From contig LJIA01000017.1 in NCBI GenBank assembly GCA_001295775.1, forward strand, positions 1-64,000: a DNA stretch of 64,000 nt. Reading direction: 5' to 3'. The stretch comes from a beta proteobacterium AAP99. GTDB taxonomy: Bacteria; Pseudomonadota; Gammaproteobacteria; Burkholderiales; Burkholderiaceae_C. The position numbers and the translations under genes are program-made. The notes below the pieces were generated by a model that saw only the letters and a program-made list of their open reading frames with translations, did no database searches and was not told where the DNA came from. Below, in pieces: positions 1-8,481 of the stretch (position 1 is the stretch's first letter; every line of letters starts with the position of its first letter).

Positions 1-549
1 GCGCCCAGCCTGGCTTTCGGCGAGCTGCAGGCGGCTGGTCGCCAGCTCGCGCTCACGCTCCACGGCAATGAGCTCACGCTCAAGCACGGCCAAGCGCTCG
101 GCGATGCTGCGCTCCCGTGCTTCAAAGCGCTCCTCCGCGCGGCGGAGATCCTGCTCAGCGAGGAGTCGGCGCGTGGCGAGCTGGGCGGCAATGGCGGCCT
201 GGGTGCCAAGGGTGCCCGCTGTTGCCCCAGAGGCCGCCACCTGCTGCCGCTCAGTCGACAGCATAAAGAGCACATCCCCAGCCTGCACGGTTTGGCCGTC
301 TTGCGCACCCACGCGGATGAGCGTGCCGCCCAGGGGGCTGGCTAGGTTGGCAATGCCGCCGGCGGGCATGAGCACGCCAGCCACCGTGGCGCGCTGAGTG
401 ACGCTGGCGAAGGCGAGAAAGCTGATGATCGAGCCCAGCACCGCCAGCGCAATCAACGCCCAGACGCGATAGGCAAAGGGCTGGCGGATGCGGATGGCTC
501 CGAGTGAGGCGCCGGATCGGGCGCTCAGGACTTCAGGGCGAAACAGCAT
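1..549 (-). CDS. HlyD/CvaA-family export adaptor, N-terminal part (runs off the window)
   Basis: The reading frame stays open from the ATG at 549 to the window edge (183 codons). An in-frame TGA lies six codons upstream, so this ATG is the first available start. The protein has a short cytoplasmic N-terminus, one membrane anchor at about residues 27-50, a lipoyl-like half motif (about 70-98, containing VQAGDVLFML) and then a long charged helix from about residue 115. That is the order seen in membrane-fusion proteins of type I secretion and of bacteriocin exporters (HlyD, CvaA, LcnD). Family knowledge: such adaptors link an inner-membrane ABC exporter, often one that also cleaves double-glycine leaders, to an outer-membrane channel. 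The exporter itself would lie beyond the left edge. No good ribosome site is visible before the ATG. The substrate cannot be told from this fragment. Confidence 0.8.
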   Translation of the reverse strand, partial: MLFRPEVLSARSGASLGAIRIRQPFAYRVWALIALAVLGSIISFLAFASVTQRATVAGVLMPAGGIANLASPLGGTLIRVGAQDGQTVQAGDVLFMLSTERQQVAASGATAGTLGTQAAIAAQLATRRLLAEQDLRRAEERFEARERSIAERLAVLERELIAVERERELATSRLQLAESQAGR

Positions 550-1607
550 GGAAACAAGGCGGGGTCAGCGACACGAAGGCGACCAAAGGCCGACACGCGA
601 TCTGTTGCAAATCACCCGAAAAGTACCGAAGCTGATGTGCCGAGCGATGCCGAGTTCTGCATCGGCTCAACGATCCGGCAGTGCTGTGGCCTGTCATGCG
701 CAGAATGCATAGCAATGACGCGCTCTCGCCACAGCAGGGACGCTTGCGTCTTCGACCATGACCTAGGGCTTGCATCTAGCGGACGCCTAGTTGGCAAGGG
801 CCGCTAGCCAGTTCTGCAGGGGCTAGAAAAATCGCCAACCGAAAGCCAAGCGGTGTCTTTGATTGCTACTTGCGCTGCAGGTCTGACCAGTGCATGTCCA
901 TTAGGCGATTCGCAGCTCGAGGCGTACGGGCGCGTAAATGCACATCCAACACTTTCTGGAAGCTGATTCATGCCAGCCTGCACTTTCTGACGCGACCGCT
1001 CATGACTAATCGTTGAGGTGGTCGTCGACCGAGATCCATGCGAGCCCGAAACTGCGTTTTCGACTTGATTGACCTGTTTTCGACTTTGTTTGTCGAGAAC
1101 AATGACGAACTCTGCATAGCTGCTCCTCAACAAGCTGTCGTGGTCTGTTAGAATTTGTAAACCAACCTATTCTAAAAAGCTGAAATCCGTTGTGAATCGA
1201 TCAAACGAGCGCTCGAGGGTTGTTAGCTTTGTATAGTAACCTATCACCCTCATTCTGTCTGGCTCTTTGACGTGTAGCTCGTCGGGACGCTACTTCGCCG
1301 ACCTATGCGGATATATGCGTGCTTGCAGAGTTACCTCCGCTACGTAGCTCGCGGCTTCAGACTGATCGTTCGAACATGCTAGCTCGTCCGTGATTCTGTT
1401 GGCACAAATCTTCTATGGTATGTGCGAGAAAAGTGTTGGAGTTTGTCTTTGCTAGAGCGCAGCAGTGGATTAAGTCTGGCCTCGCAGGTGTCAGAGTTGA
1501 TAGGGCCGCTCAGAATACATATCTGATCGAGTTCAATTTCGCTGAGACTAGTTGAACATAGCTGCGAGTAGAATAGACGTAAAGATGATTTGTTCCAGAT
1601 TATATAA
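550..1607. other. AT-richer gap without a convincing gene; one candidate small ORF
   Basis: About 1 kb that is visibly AT-richer than its surroundings and contains no recognised gene. The best candidate is a minus-strand 49-codon ORF (1117 down to 968) that starts with ATG seven bases after GAGGAG, so it could be translated. Its product is basic (R/K/S-rich) and matches nothing I know. In an overlapping frame of the same strand, at about 1070-1040, there is a stretch reading VNQVENAVSGS that loosely resembles a double-glycine export leader, but it lacks an ATG start. I do not call either as a gene. Confidence 0.4.
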
Positions 1608-2504
1608 TCAATTCCGCGCGTTCAGACTGCGCGGAGTTTGCCACAGACTACGGTTTAGAGTGCTTGGCGATTGGCCGAGTCCACGATTAAAAATTTCATT
1701 TGGTGCAGTGAACCACGCGCTGAACAATGAATAGATCTCTCCCCCTGCAAGTACCTCAGCCACGACTTCGCTGACCAGCGCACGTTGTTGCGGTGTTCCT
1801 TTAAGAAGCTCAATCGTCAACACGTCAATACGTATGTAGTGAGCGAAGACTCTCAACTTTTCACTGAATTCGGGATCGCGCAGAATTTCTGCAATTGCCC
1901 AGTCTTCCACGACAAGCGCGTCGGCTTTGCCTTCAAGAACTGTTCGAGCTGCATATTGATGTGACTCTACTGGAAGAAGTCTGAATCGCAATCCTGCGCG
2001 CGAGTTCATCTCAGACAATGCCGCACCAGCAACAGAGCGTCTGGAAACTGCTATTCGGGCAGCTGTTAGTTCGGTAATTCCAGTTGCTGAAGTGTTTGCT
2101 GGGCCGGCCGCCTTCAAGCCAGTAATCAAATATGGTGCCAGATCTTTGTTTATTGGCCCGAGTTCGGACGCCGTTCGATTTACTCTGCAGTCTAATACCG
2201 TAGAGTAGCCAGAGGTTTTGGTTTTAGAGTACTCTCGATCTGGGGTCCAGAATGGCTCATCTGTGAATCGGTGTTTACGCGTTAGGCTAGCAATTACACG
2301 CCGACAGATGTCTATTGTAAATCCCCTGGGATGTCTTGTGCCGTCGGCAAAAGAATAGGGTGGATCGTTCTCTGTGTATAGTACCTGAATGCTATTTTGG
2401 TTGGCGGCTGCAGTTGTGGAAAAAAATAATATGTGTGTAGTTAACGCGTAGCGTGCTAATTGCGCGATAGTGTCTGTCATGGTGGTTGATGTTCGCACTT
2501 TCAT
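1608..2504 (-). CDS. Family 3 extracellular solute-binding protein (amino-acid ABC type)
   Basis: A 298-residue protein with a long N-terminal signal-like segment (hydrophobic at about 15-34) followed by a domain resembling the periplasmic family 3 solute-binding proteins (GltI/ArtJ type). Typical features are an early VLYTENDPPYSF strand, the GFTIDICRRV segment, a central TVLDCRVNRT segment and a late EGKADALVVEDWAIAEI segment. Members bind polar amino acids in the periplasm for an ABC importer; some act as stand-alone sensors. The start is supported by AGGAG seven bases before the ATG. No permease or ATPase gene is adjacent, so the partner is unknown. Base composition is clearly AT-richer than in most of the window, and the neighbours are a transposase remnant and a gene-poor gap, which suggests acquisition by transfer. 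Confidence 0.75.
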   Translation of the reverse strand: MKVRTSTTMTDTIAQLARYALTTHILFFSTTAAANQNSIQVLYTENDPPYSFADGTRHPRGFTIDICRRVIASLTRKHRFTDEPFWTPDREYSKTKTSGYSTVLDCRVNRTASELGPINKDLAPYLITGLKAAGPANTSATGITELTAARIAVSRRSVAGAALSEMNSRAGLRFRLLPVESHQYAARTVLEGKADALVVEDWAIAEILRDPEFSEKLRVFAHYIRIDVLTIELLKGTPQQRALVSEVVAEVLAGGEIYSLFSAWFTAPNEIFNRGLGQSPSTLNRSLWQTPRSLNARN

Positions 2505-2864
2505 AGGCGGCTCCTAGTTGGTCAATTCACAAGGGCGTTTTAGCCATCCACCACGGCAAATGAGTATCTCGAACGTTTTTGGCTGTGGTTTGTCAAGATA
2601 TTGCGTTCGTGGCGATCTCACTTCACGGTAGTGTTATCGGTGCTGCAAAGTCGGCTCAAACCGCACAAATCAGGCCATTCGGCACACTCACATGTGCTAA
2701 TGCTTAGATTGCATCAACTTGTGCACAGAATCGCACGCAGCAGACGCAGAAGGTCCGTCAGTGCTTAGGATGTCCGCAGGTGGGGCTCGAACCAATGTGC
2801 CCGGGGTTGATCTGGTTCAGTGGACGGTTTCTGGTTTGATTCTCAAACCATCTGAGGTGCGCCG
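2505..2864. other. Gap between solute-binding gene and transposase remnant
   Basis: No gene is visible. At about 2775-2797 the minus strand reads GGTTCGAGCCCCACC, like a tRNA T-arm, but the stem is mismatched and no acceptor or CCA end follows, so it is not a tRNA gene. It may be a scar of an old integration. Confidence 0.4.
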
Positions 2865-3299
2865 TCAGCATGGATGTAGGCCATGCTTGGCGCAGTTGAA
2901 GCGGGTCTGCCGGCTCCATTCAAAGTTCGGGGGCGAGAGGTAGCCCATACCGCTGTGGCGGCGCCTGGGGTTGAACCAACCCTCAATGCAGGTGAAGACG
3001 GCCATGCGGGCCTGCGCCTTGCACTCGAAGCTGTTGCGCTCGTTGAGCTCGGCCTTCAAGCTGGCGAATAAGCATCGGCCAACGCGTTGTCGTAAGCCCC
3101 AGTTTGAGCACTTCGCCCCGGGGTCCTTTGAGCGGCGAAGACGCACCAACGCCTCGCGCTTGGCGGTGGTCAAGCCTTCCTTGCCGGGTAGGAGCTTGCC
3201 GCTGCGTATGGCGGCTTGGCTGACCCAGTTGGTGATCGACTGTGCGGTGACGTTGAACTCACGCGAGAGCCCGAGCCGCGCGCACCCTGCACGCACCAA
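2865..3299 (-). pseudogene. IS3-family transposase remnant (orfA start fused to orfB end)
   Basis: The frame opens with a helix-turn-helix segment like IS3-family OrfA (SREFNVTAQSITNWVSQA, then GLTTAKREALVRLRR). It then jumps to the extreme C-terminus of an OrfB-type DDE integrase (FASLKAELNERNSF, then IEGWFNPRRRHSGMGYLSP). The catalytic core between them, several hundred codons in an intact element, is gone. Just before FASLKAEL, the words YDNALADAY of OrfB can be read in a neighbouring frame (about 3070-3100), so one base was also lost at about 3065-3070. The element is therefore dead. I did not find its terminal inverted repeats. Confidence 0.8.
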
Positions 3300-3352
3300 C
3301 TAGAACACTAAAAGCGTACCGAGGTGCGTTTGAACATCTAGCGGCTGCCGAC

Positions 3353-3850
3353 TCAACGTGCAACGGCGCTCTTGATGCGATAGGCCTTGATCGCCTTGTC
3401 GAGGTCCTGATACTCCTCGCAGCCCTTGCCGCACAACGCCGCCAGCGTGGCCAGGTGCTTCTCGGCCTGCTCCGGCTGCTTGTTCATCAGGTAGGCCTCG
3501 CCGATGTATTCGTGCGCGCCGAGGTGCTTCGGGTTCAGGTCGAGCGCGGTCTTGTAGTTGGCAAAGGCCGCCTGCAGATTGCCGCTCTTGCGGTGGCTGT
3601 AGCCCAGCAGGTTGTAGATGTCGGCGTTCTTGCTGTCGGCCTCGGCCATCTTGTTCAGGCGAGCGATGGCGCCCTTGTAGTCGCCCTGCTTGATCAGCAC
3701 CCGAACGGGTGAGAGGTCGGTCTTCTCCGCGGGCATGTTGGGCGGCGGCTCTTCGGCGCCAATGGCATGGGCGGGTGGTGCGATGGTGGCTGAGCAGACC
3801 AGCGCTGCAGCGGCAAGCAGCGAGCGGGCCAGGGTGGGGGTGGTGAACAT
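3353..3850 (-). CDS. Secreted TPR-repeat protein
   Basis: A 165-residue protein with a clear cleavable signal peptide (MFTTPTLARSLLAAAALVCS..., cleavage near AHA at about 28). It then carries two or three tetratricopeptide repeats: VRVLIKQGDYKGAIARLNKM, ADIYNLLGYSHRKSGNLQAAFANYKTAL and LGAHEYIGEAYLMNKQPEQAEKHLATL. The C-terminal part has two cysteines (LCGKGCEEY). The start at 3850 is chosen because AGGAGG lies six bases upstream and the signal peptide begins there; the frame is open further upstream, but that part runs into an intergenic repeat. TPR proteins of this size usually scaffold protein contacts in the periplasm. The partner is unknown. Confidence 0.85.
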   Translation of the reverse strand: MFTTPTLARSLLAAAALVCSATIAPPAHAIGAEEPPPNMPAEKTDLSPVRVLIKQGDYKGAIARLNKMAEADSKNADIYNLLGYSHRKSGNLQAAFANYKTALDLNPKHLGAHEYIGEAYLMNKQPEQAEKHLATLAALCGKGCEEYQDLDKAIKAYRIKSAVAR

Positions 3851-4212
3851 GGGAGCCTCCTGAAGGTGCGGCCGACTGTAGCGCCGCCCTCCGCGCCCGG
3901 CGAGCCGCTGAAACAGGCGCCTGCCAGATGTCTCTCGCGCGGCGGTGGAGCGGCTTGCCCATGTGCGTGCTTGGACACTGTGGCGGACTTCCAGCATGTT
4001 TCCGCTTGTCCCATGCGGATCTCCAGCCATTTTGGTCTGGAGATCAGCCACCAGAGCCGATCTCACTTTCCGAATCGGGGCATGGAACCCGTTTCATCCC
4101 GTGTTGTCCCTTGCTCGTCGCATCCGGGGTTTGCCCGCGTGACGCGCCAGCCGCGGCCCCGCTAGCCTGCGGCCCATTCGAATCTCATCTTCCTTTGCGC
4201 CGGAGCGCCTCC
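3851..4212. other. Divergent intergenic region carrying one copy of the dispersed repeat
   Basis: Lies between the divergently transcribed TPR gene and the TerB/DUF697 gene. It contains repeat copy A (3996-4069). No other signal was recognised. The frame on the plus strand is open through it, but nothing conserved is encoded. Confidence 0.6.
3996..4069 (+). repeat. Dispersed two-hairpin repeat, copy A
   Basis: Core CCGCTTGTCCCATGCGG at 4002-4018 forms a 4-bp stem with a 9-base loop. It is followed at 4021-4042 by a second hairpin with arms CTCCAG and CTGGAG. The copy ends with GAGCCGATCTCACTTTC. Confidence 0.85.
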
Positions 4213-5325
4213 ATGCAAGCCAGTGAACAGCAAGCCATCCTCACCATCGCCATGCTCACCGCCTTGGCTGACGGCAATAAGGCTGACGCCGAGCGGCAGG
4301 CCATTCGCGATCTGGCCAACTCGCTCGCGGGCAGCGCGGCGGGCATCGATCTGCCCAAGCTGGTGCAGGACGTGATTCTCAAGCGCGTGAATCTGGCCGA
4401 TGCTGTCGGTGCGCTGGCCGCACCCGAGCACAAGCTGCTGGCATACGAAATGGCGGTGTGCGTGGCGGATGCCGACGGCAGCCAGAGCGCCAGCGAGAAG
4501 AAATTCCTGTCCGAGCTGAAGGCCGCCCTGGGCTTGCAGGACTCGCCCCATGCCCAGGCGGTGGAGCAGCAGGCCGATGCTTTTGCCCAGTTTCTGGACG
4601 ATCCGGTCAAGGCCCCAGCCGCAGCGCCTGCCCCGGCAGCATCCAGCTTCGGCGCAGGCCCGGTGCTGGCCACGGCCGCCGTGGCGGGTGCCGGTGCGCT
4701 GGCGGGCGCCATGATCTCCGCCCCGGCGCCGGCTGCGCTGCCGGCAGTCTCCGCATCACAGCCCGCTGCGCCCACCGGCGGCCCCGTGGTGCGTGTGCAG
4801 CCCAGCGTCAGCGAGGCCGAGCTGGACAAGAGCATCCTGAACTATTCCATCCTCTGCGGCGCGCTGGAGCTGCTGCCGCAAAGCTGGGCCAGCATGGCCA
4901 TCATCCCGATGCAGATGAAGATGGTCTACGCCGTGGGCAAGGTGCATGGCGTGGAGCTGGACAAGGGCCACGTGAAGGAATTCCTTGCCACGGCTGGCGT
5001 GGGGCTGGCTGGCCAGTACGTGGAGCAGTTCGGCCGCAAGCTGCTGGGCGGGCTGGTGGGCAAGTACGTGGGCCGCACGGCAGGCAAGATCGTGGGCGCC
5101 GGCACCGGCATCGCCATGAGCTTTGCCACCACCTACGCCCTGGGTCAGCTCGCCAAGCGTTACTACGGCGGCGGCCGGCAGATGAACACCGCCGTGCTCA
5201 AGGACACCTTCGACAGCCTGCTCGGCCCGGCCAGGAAGCTGCAGGCCGAGTACATGCCGCAGATCCAGCAGAAGTCCCGCACGCTGGACGCCGGCGCCAT
5301 CATGCGCATGGTGCAGGGCAAGTAA
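4213..5325 (+). CDS. TerB-like / DUF697 (YcjF-type) protein
   Basis: A 370-residue protein in three parts. Residues 1-120 are helical and resemble the TerB domain (MLTALADGNKADAERQAIRDL, then AVCVADADGSQSASEKKFL), a fold linked to tellurite resistance and stress. Residues 120-200 are a low-complexity Ala/Pro linker. Residues 205-350 resemble DUF697 of YcjF-type membrane proteins (SMAIIPMQMKMVYAVGKVHG, GVGLAGQYVEQFGRKLLGGL, AMSFATTYALGQLAKRYYGGG), with glycine-rich hydrophobic helices likely to enter the inner membrane. The start at 4213 is chosen because it begins the TerB-like part and a GGAGCG lies upstream; the open frame before it overlaps a dispersed repeat. Function is unknown; a role in envelope stress is plausible. 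Confidence 0.8.
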   Translation: MQASEQQAILTIAMLTALADGNKADAERQAIRDLANSLAGSAAGIDLPKLVQDVILKRVNLADAVGALAAPEHKLLAYEMAVCVADADGSQSASEKKFLSELKAALGLQDSPHAQAVEQQADAFAQFLDDPVKAPAAAPAPAASSFGAGPVLATAAVAGAGALAGAMISAPAPAALPAVSASQPAAPTGGPVVRVQPSVSEAELDKSILNYSILCGALELLPQSWASMAIIPMQMKMVYAVGKVHGVELDKGHVKEFLATAGVGLAGQYVEQFGRKLLGGLVGKYVGRTAGKIVGAGTGIAMSFATTYALGQLAKRYYGGGRQMNTAVLKDTFDSLLGPARKLQAEYMPQIQQKSRTLDAGAIMRMVQGK

Positions 5326-5377
5326 GGGCAGGGTGACGGCGCGCCGGCTGGCGCATGCCCGCACTTTCGCGATCCAG

Positions 5378-5400
5378 AGCCGGAATCCCTCATTCCGGCT
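5378..5400. terminator. Hairpin between DUF697 gene and S41 peptidase gene
   Basis: Perfect 9-bp arms AGCCGGAAT and ATTCCGGCT around a 5-base loop, about 50 bases after the DUF697 stop. There is no T-run, so it is either an attenuating hairpin or a weak terminator. Confidence 0.4.
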
Positions 5401-5463
5401 CACTCCGCTGTGCGCCGTGCGCCGCCGCGTGCAAGATGCAGGCGTCCCACCACGGAGCCTGAC

Positions 5464-6960
5464 ATGCAGCGCAGAACCTCCCTCCAAGCCGGCGCCGCCC
5501 TCGCGGCGACGTGCGCTGCGCCCGGCTTCACTCAGGCCCAGACCACGCTGCTCACGCCGGACGCCCTGCGTAGCGATCTCGCCCTCCTGCGCCGCGCTCT
5601 GGAGGCCCTGCACCCCGGCCTGCACCGCTACAACAGCCCGACGCAGATGGCAGCGCGCTTCGATGTGCTGGACGCGCGCTTTCGCCAGCCGCAGACCCTG
5701 GCGCAGGCCTACCTCGACCTGTCCGCGCTGCTGGCCAGCATCCGCTGCGGTCATACGTATCTGAACTTCTACAACCAGCCCAAGCCCACGCAGCAAGCGC
5801 TATTTGCGGGCCGCAACATCCTGCCGCTGCGCTTTGCGTGGATAGGCGGCGAGATGGTGGTCACGGATGGCCTGGCGCATGCGGCCGATATTCCGCGCGG
5901 CAGCGTGATCGAACGTCTGAACGGCCAGCGTGCTTCAGCGTTGCTTGCGCAGCTCACGCCGCTGGTGCGCGTGGATGGCAACAACAACGTCATGCAGCCC
6001 GGTCTGCTCAGTGCAGACGGCGCGGACGAGTACGAGACCTTCGACGTGTTCCAAGGTCTTCTGCGGCCGGATCAGTCCGTACACCGCGTGGTGGTACGAA
6101 CGCCCTCGGGCCAGCGCCGCACGCTGGAGCTTCCCGCCATGAACCTGGCCGAGCGCCAGGCCCTGCGCAAGGCCGATCAAGCCCGCATCAAGGACGCCGC
6201 CACGCCCGTGGGCTGGACCTTCGGCATCAATGCCCAGGGGGTTGGCACCCTCAGCATGCCCGGCTGGGCGGTCTACAACACCCGCTGGGACTGGAAGGGC
6301 TGGCTCGACGGCGTGTTCACCCAGCTGGCCAGCGAGAAGGCGCGCGGCCTCATCATCGACCTGCGCGGCAACGAGGGCGGGCTGGACTGCGGCGACGAGA
6401 TTCTTGCCCGCCTGATTGATCAGCCCATCGACGTGCAGGCGCCACGGAGGCTAGTGCGTTTTCGCGAGGTGCCCGCCGATCTCGTGCCCTACCTGAGCAC
6501 CTGGGACAAGAGCTTCCGCACCCTGGGCAAGGACGCCGAGCCTGAACCACCCACCGCGGGCCGCGAGGGCTTCCTGCACCTGAAGCGCGAGTCCGACACG
6601 AGCGACCGCATCGAACCCAAGGGCCCGCGATTTGCGGGGCGCACTGCCGTGCTGGTGGACGCCGCTAATCACTCCGCCACCTTTCGCTTCAACGGCATCG
6701 TGCGCCGCAATCGGCTCGCGCCGCTGATCGGCGAGCCTACTGGCGGCAACCAGCGCGGCATCAATGGTGGCGCCTTCTTCTTCATGACCTTGCCGGCCAC
6801 GCAGATCGAGGCCGACATTCCCCTGATCGGTTACTTCGCCCAAGGCAACCCGCCGGATGCGGGCTTTGCACCGGACGTCCTGGCGACGCGCAGCGCGGCC
6901 GATCTTGCAGCCGGCGCAGACCGCGCCATGCAGGCGGCGCTGCGCCACGTGGTGAGCTGA
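5464..6960 (+). CDS. S41-family (tail-specific type) peptidase, exported
   Basis: A 498-residue protein. The N-terminus QRRTSLQAGAAL followed by an Ala-rich stretch looks like a twin-arginine signal. The C-terminal half shows the S41 core: GLIIDLRGNEGGLDCGDEIL (about 297-316), a strand ending VDAANHSATF where Ser404 is the likely nucleophile, and GEPTGGNQRGINGG after it. Family members are C-terminal processing or protein-degrading serine proteases of the periplasm, working with a Lys or Glu partner. The start at 5464 is used because it opens the signal peptide. No PDZ domain is obvious. Neighbours are unrelated single genes, so the substrate is unknown. Confidence 0.85.
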   Translation: MQRRTSLQAGAALAATCAAPGFTQAQTTLLTPDALRSDLALLRRALEALHPGLHRYNSPTQMAARFDVLDARFRQPQTLAQAYLDLSALLASIRCGHTYLNFYNQPKPTQQALFAGRNILPLRFAWIGGEMVVTDGLAHAADIPRGSVIERLNGQRASALLAQLTPLVRVDGNNNVMQPGLLSADGADEYETFDVFQGLLRPDQSVHRVVVRTPSGQRRTLELPAMNLAERQALRKADQARIKDAATPVGWTFGINAQGVGTLSMPGWAVYNTRWDWKGWLDGVFTQLASEKARGLIIDLRGNEGGLDCGDEILARLIDQPIDVQAPRRLVRFREVPADLVPYLSTWDKSFRTLGKDAEPEPPTAGREGFLHLKRESDTSDRIEPKGPRFAGRTAVLVDAANHSATFRFNGIVRRNRLAPLIGEPTGGNQRGINGGAFFFMTLPATQIEADIPLIGYFAQGNPPDAGFAPDVLATRSAADLAAGADRAMQAALRHVVS

Positions 6961-6977
6961 TCGCGCCAAACGCCCGT

Positions 6978-7022
6978 CGCCTTCTTGCCCACCGCCTTCT
7001 TGCCCGCCGCCTTCTTGCTAGG
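6978..7022. repeat. Three tandem 15-base units between two genes
   Basis: Units at 6978, 6993 and 7008 read CGCCTTCTTGCCCAC, CGCCTTCTTGCCCGC and CGCCTTCTTGCTAGG. Read on the minus strand they give KKAAGKKAVGKKA, as in the tails of bacterial histone H1-like proteins. There is no such gene here, so it may be a remnant. Confidence 0.7.
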
Positions 7023-7053
7023 CAGCGCCAGCGGCATGGCTTACCGTGGGGTC

Positions 7054-8355
7054 ATGAATGCCCCCGATCTGGCTGCGGTCGCTCGTCCCGTCGTCTGGGC
7101 CCCCAAGCCACCGCCCGCCGCTGCGCGCGGTCTGTGCACGGACTGCGGCTTGTCCCGCACCGCGATGGCGCGTGAGTGCGGCACGGCCTGCCAGTTCACC
7201 GTACCCAACTACCCGGCGCTGGAAGCGCAGGTGCATGGCCGCGCACGGGACGCCGCGCGGCCCGACGAGCTGCACTTCGGCCCCATGCAGGGCATGTTCC
7301 GCGCCCGACTGCGCACGCCGCTGGAAGGCGCGCAGTGGACCGGCATCACCACCCGCCTGGCCGAGCGCCTGCTTGAGCGCGGCGAGGTGGATGCCGTGCT
7401 CTGCATGGCGCCGGACCCGGGCGATGCGTGGAAGCCCATGCCGGTCATCGTCACGAAACCTGAAGGCATGGCCGCCTGCCGTGGCATGCGCATGGGCTAC
7501 GCCCCGCTGCTCTCGCTCATCGAACCCGCGCTCGCCGCCGGTTACAGGCGCTTGGCCGTGATCGGCATTCCCTGCCAGATCTACGCCCTGCGCAGCATCG
7601 AAGCCCAGCTCAAGCGCGAGCATGGCCTGCAGAGCCTCACCGTGATCGGCACGCCCTGTTCGGACAACACCACTACCGCCAACTTCCACGCCTTTCTGGA
7701 GCGTATCGGCCACTACATCGACGCCGACCCCGCCAGCATCACCTACCTGGAGTTCCGTGCGGACTATCACGTGGAGCTGCGCTTTGCCGACGGCCGCGTG
7801 CGCGCCATTCCCTTCCTGCAGCTGCCCTTGAGCGAGCTGCCCGCCGACTTCTTTCCGCTGACCTGCCGCACCTGTGTGGACTACACCAACGTGCTGGCGG
7901 ACGTGACCGTGGGCTACATGGGCGGCACCGGCCAGCAGTGGGTGCTGGTGCGCAATGCGCGCGGGCAGGCCGTGCTGGACGGCCTGGGCGACGAGCTGCT
8001 GCTTGAAGCGCCAGCCAGCGCCGGCAAGCGCGCCGGTCCGGTCAAGGGTTTTCTGGCGAATGTGGAACGCGCCGCCGGCGGCCTGCCGCTGCGCAAGATG
8101 CCCAACTGGCTGCGGCCGATCGTGGGCTGGCTGATGCCGAGAATCGGCCCGCGCGGGCTGGAGTTTGCGCGCGCCCGCGTGGAGATGAAGGCCTGCGAGA
8201 CCATCGTCCACCTGCGCCGCGAACACCCGCGCCGCCTGCGCCACATGGTGCCGGGGCATGTATGGGCGCTGGTGGCGGCCTATGGCTTGCGGCCTGCGGA
8301 CGACGAGCGAGTAGCGCAGAGCGGCGTTGATGCCGCCAGCCAAGCTGCCGAGTAG
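7054..8355 (+). CDS. FrhB/HCAR-type iron-sulfur flavoprotein (coenzyme F420 hydrogenase beta subunit-like)
   Basis: A 433-residue protein with two cysteine groups fitting iron-sulfur ligands: C28, C31, C42 and C46 near the N-terminus (CTDC, then ECGTAC) and C271/C274 (LTCRTCVDYTNVLADVTVGYMGG). In between lies the segment IGIPCQIYALRSIEAQL, then VIGTPCSDNTT. This is the layout of the FrhB family, which includes F420-reducing enzymes, plant 7-hydroxymethyl chlorophyll a reductase and the 8-vinyl reductase BciB. Family enzymes move electrons between ferredoxin or a deazaflavin and a substrate using FAD and [4Fe-4S] clusters. No F420 or bacteriochlorophyll gene lies in this window, so the substrate is open. 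I chose the ATG at 7054 (preceded by GTGGGG) over in-frame ATGs at 6985 and 7036, because the earlier part is a short-repeat region. Confidence 0.75.
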   Translation: MNAPDLAAVARPVVWAPKPPPAAARGLCTDCGLSRTAMARECGTACQFTVPNYPALEAQVHGRARDAARPDELHFGPMQGMFRARLRTPLEGAQWTGITTRLAERLLERGEVDAVLCMAPDPGDAWKPMPVIVTKPEGMAACRGMRMGYAPLLSLIEPALAAGYRRLAVIGIPCQIYALRSIEAQLKREHGLQSLTVIGTPCSDNTTTANFHAFLERIGHYIDADPASITYLEFRADYHVELRFADGRVRAIPFLQLPLSELPADFFPLTCRTCVDYTNVLADVTVGYMGGTGQQWVLVRNARGQAVLDGLGDELLLEAPASAGKRAGPVKGFLANVERAAGGLPLRKMPNWLRPIVGWLMPRIGPRGLEFARARVEMKACETIVHLRREHPRRLRHMVPGHVWALVAAYGLRPADDERVAQSGVDAASQAAE

Positions 8356-8395
8356 CGCCTGCTTCCTTCGTCGCGAGTCTCAGGGCGAAATGAAA

Positions 8396-8466
8396 AGGCT
8401 TTCCGCTTGTCCCGTGCGGTTTTTGAGGCATTTTGGTCTGAAGATCCGCTCTGGGAGCCGATCTCG
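8396..8466 (+). repeat. Dispersed two-hairpin repeat, copy B
   Basis: Core CCGCTTGTCCCGTGCGG at 8403-8419, then a weaker second hairpin. The end GAGCCGATCTCGCATT matches the end of copy A. It sits between the convergent FrhB-type gene and EamA gene. Confidence 0.85.
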
Positions 8467-8481
8467 CATTTGCATTCCGGG

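Noticed and set aside
2775-2797. tRNA-like T-arm (GGTTCGAGCCCCACC on the minus strand)
   Set aside because: The T-stem has two mismatches and no anticodon arm, acceptor stem or CCA is present. It could be a relic but not a gene.
5464-6960. Possibility that the S41 gene is an esterase
   Set aside because: The segment LIIDLRGNEGG and the later Ser in NHSATF fit S41 peptidases, and no esterase GxSxG motif is present.
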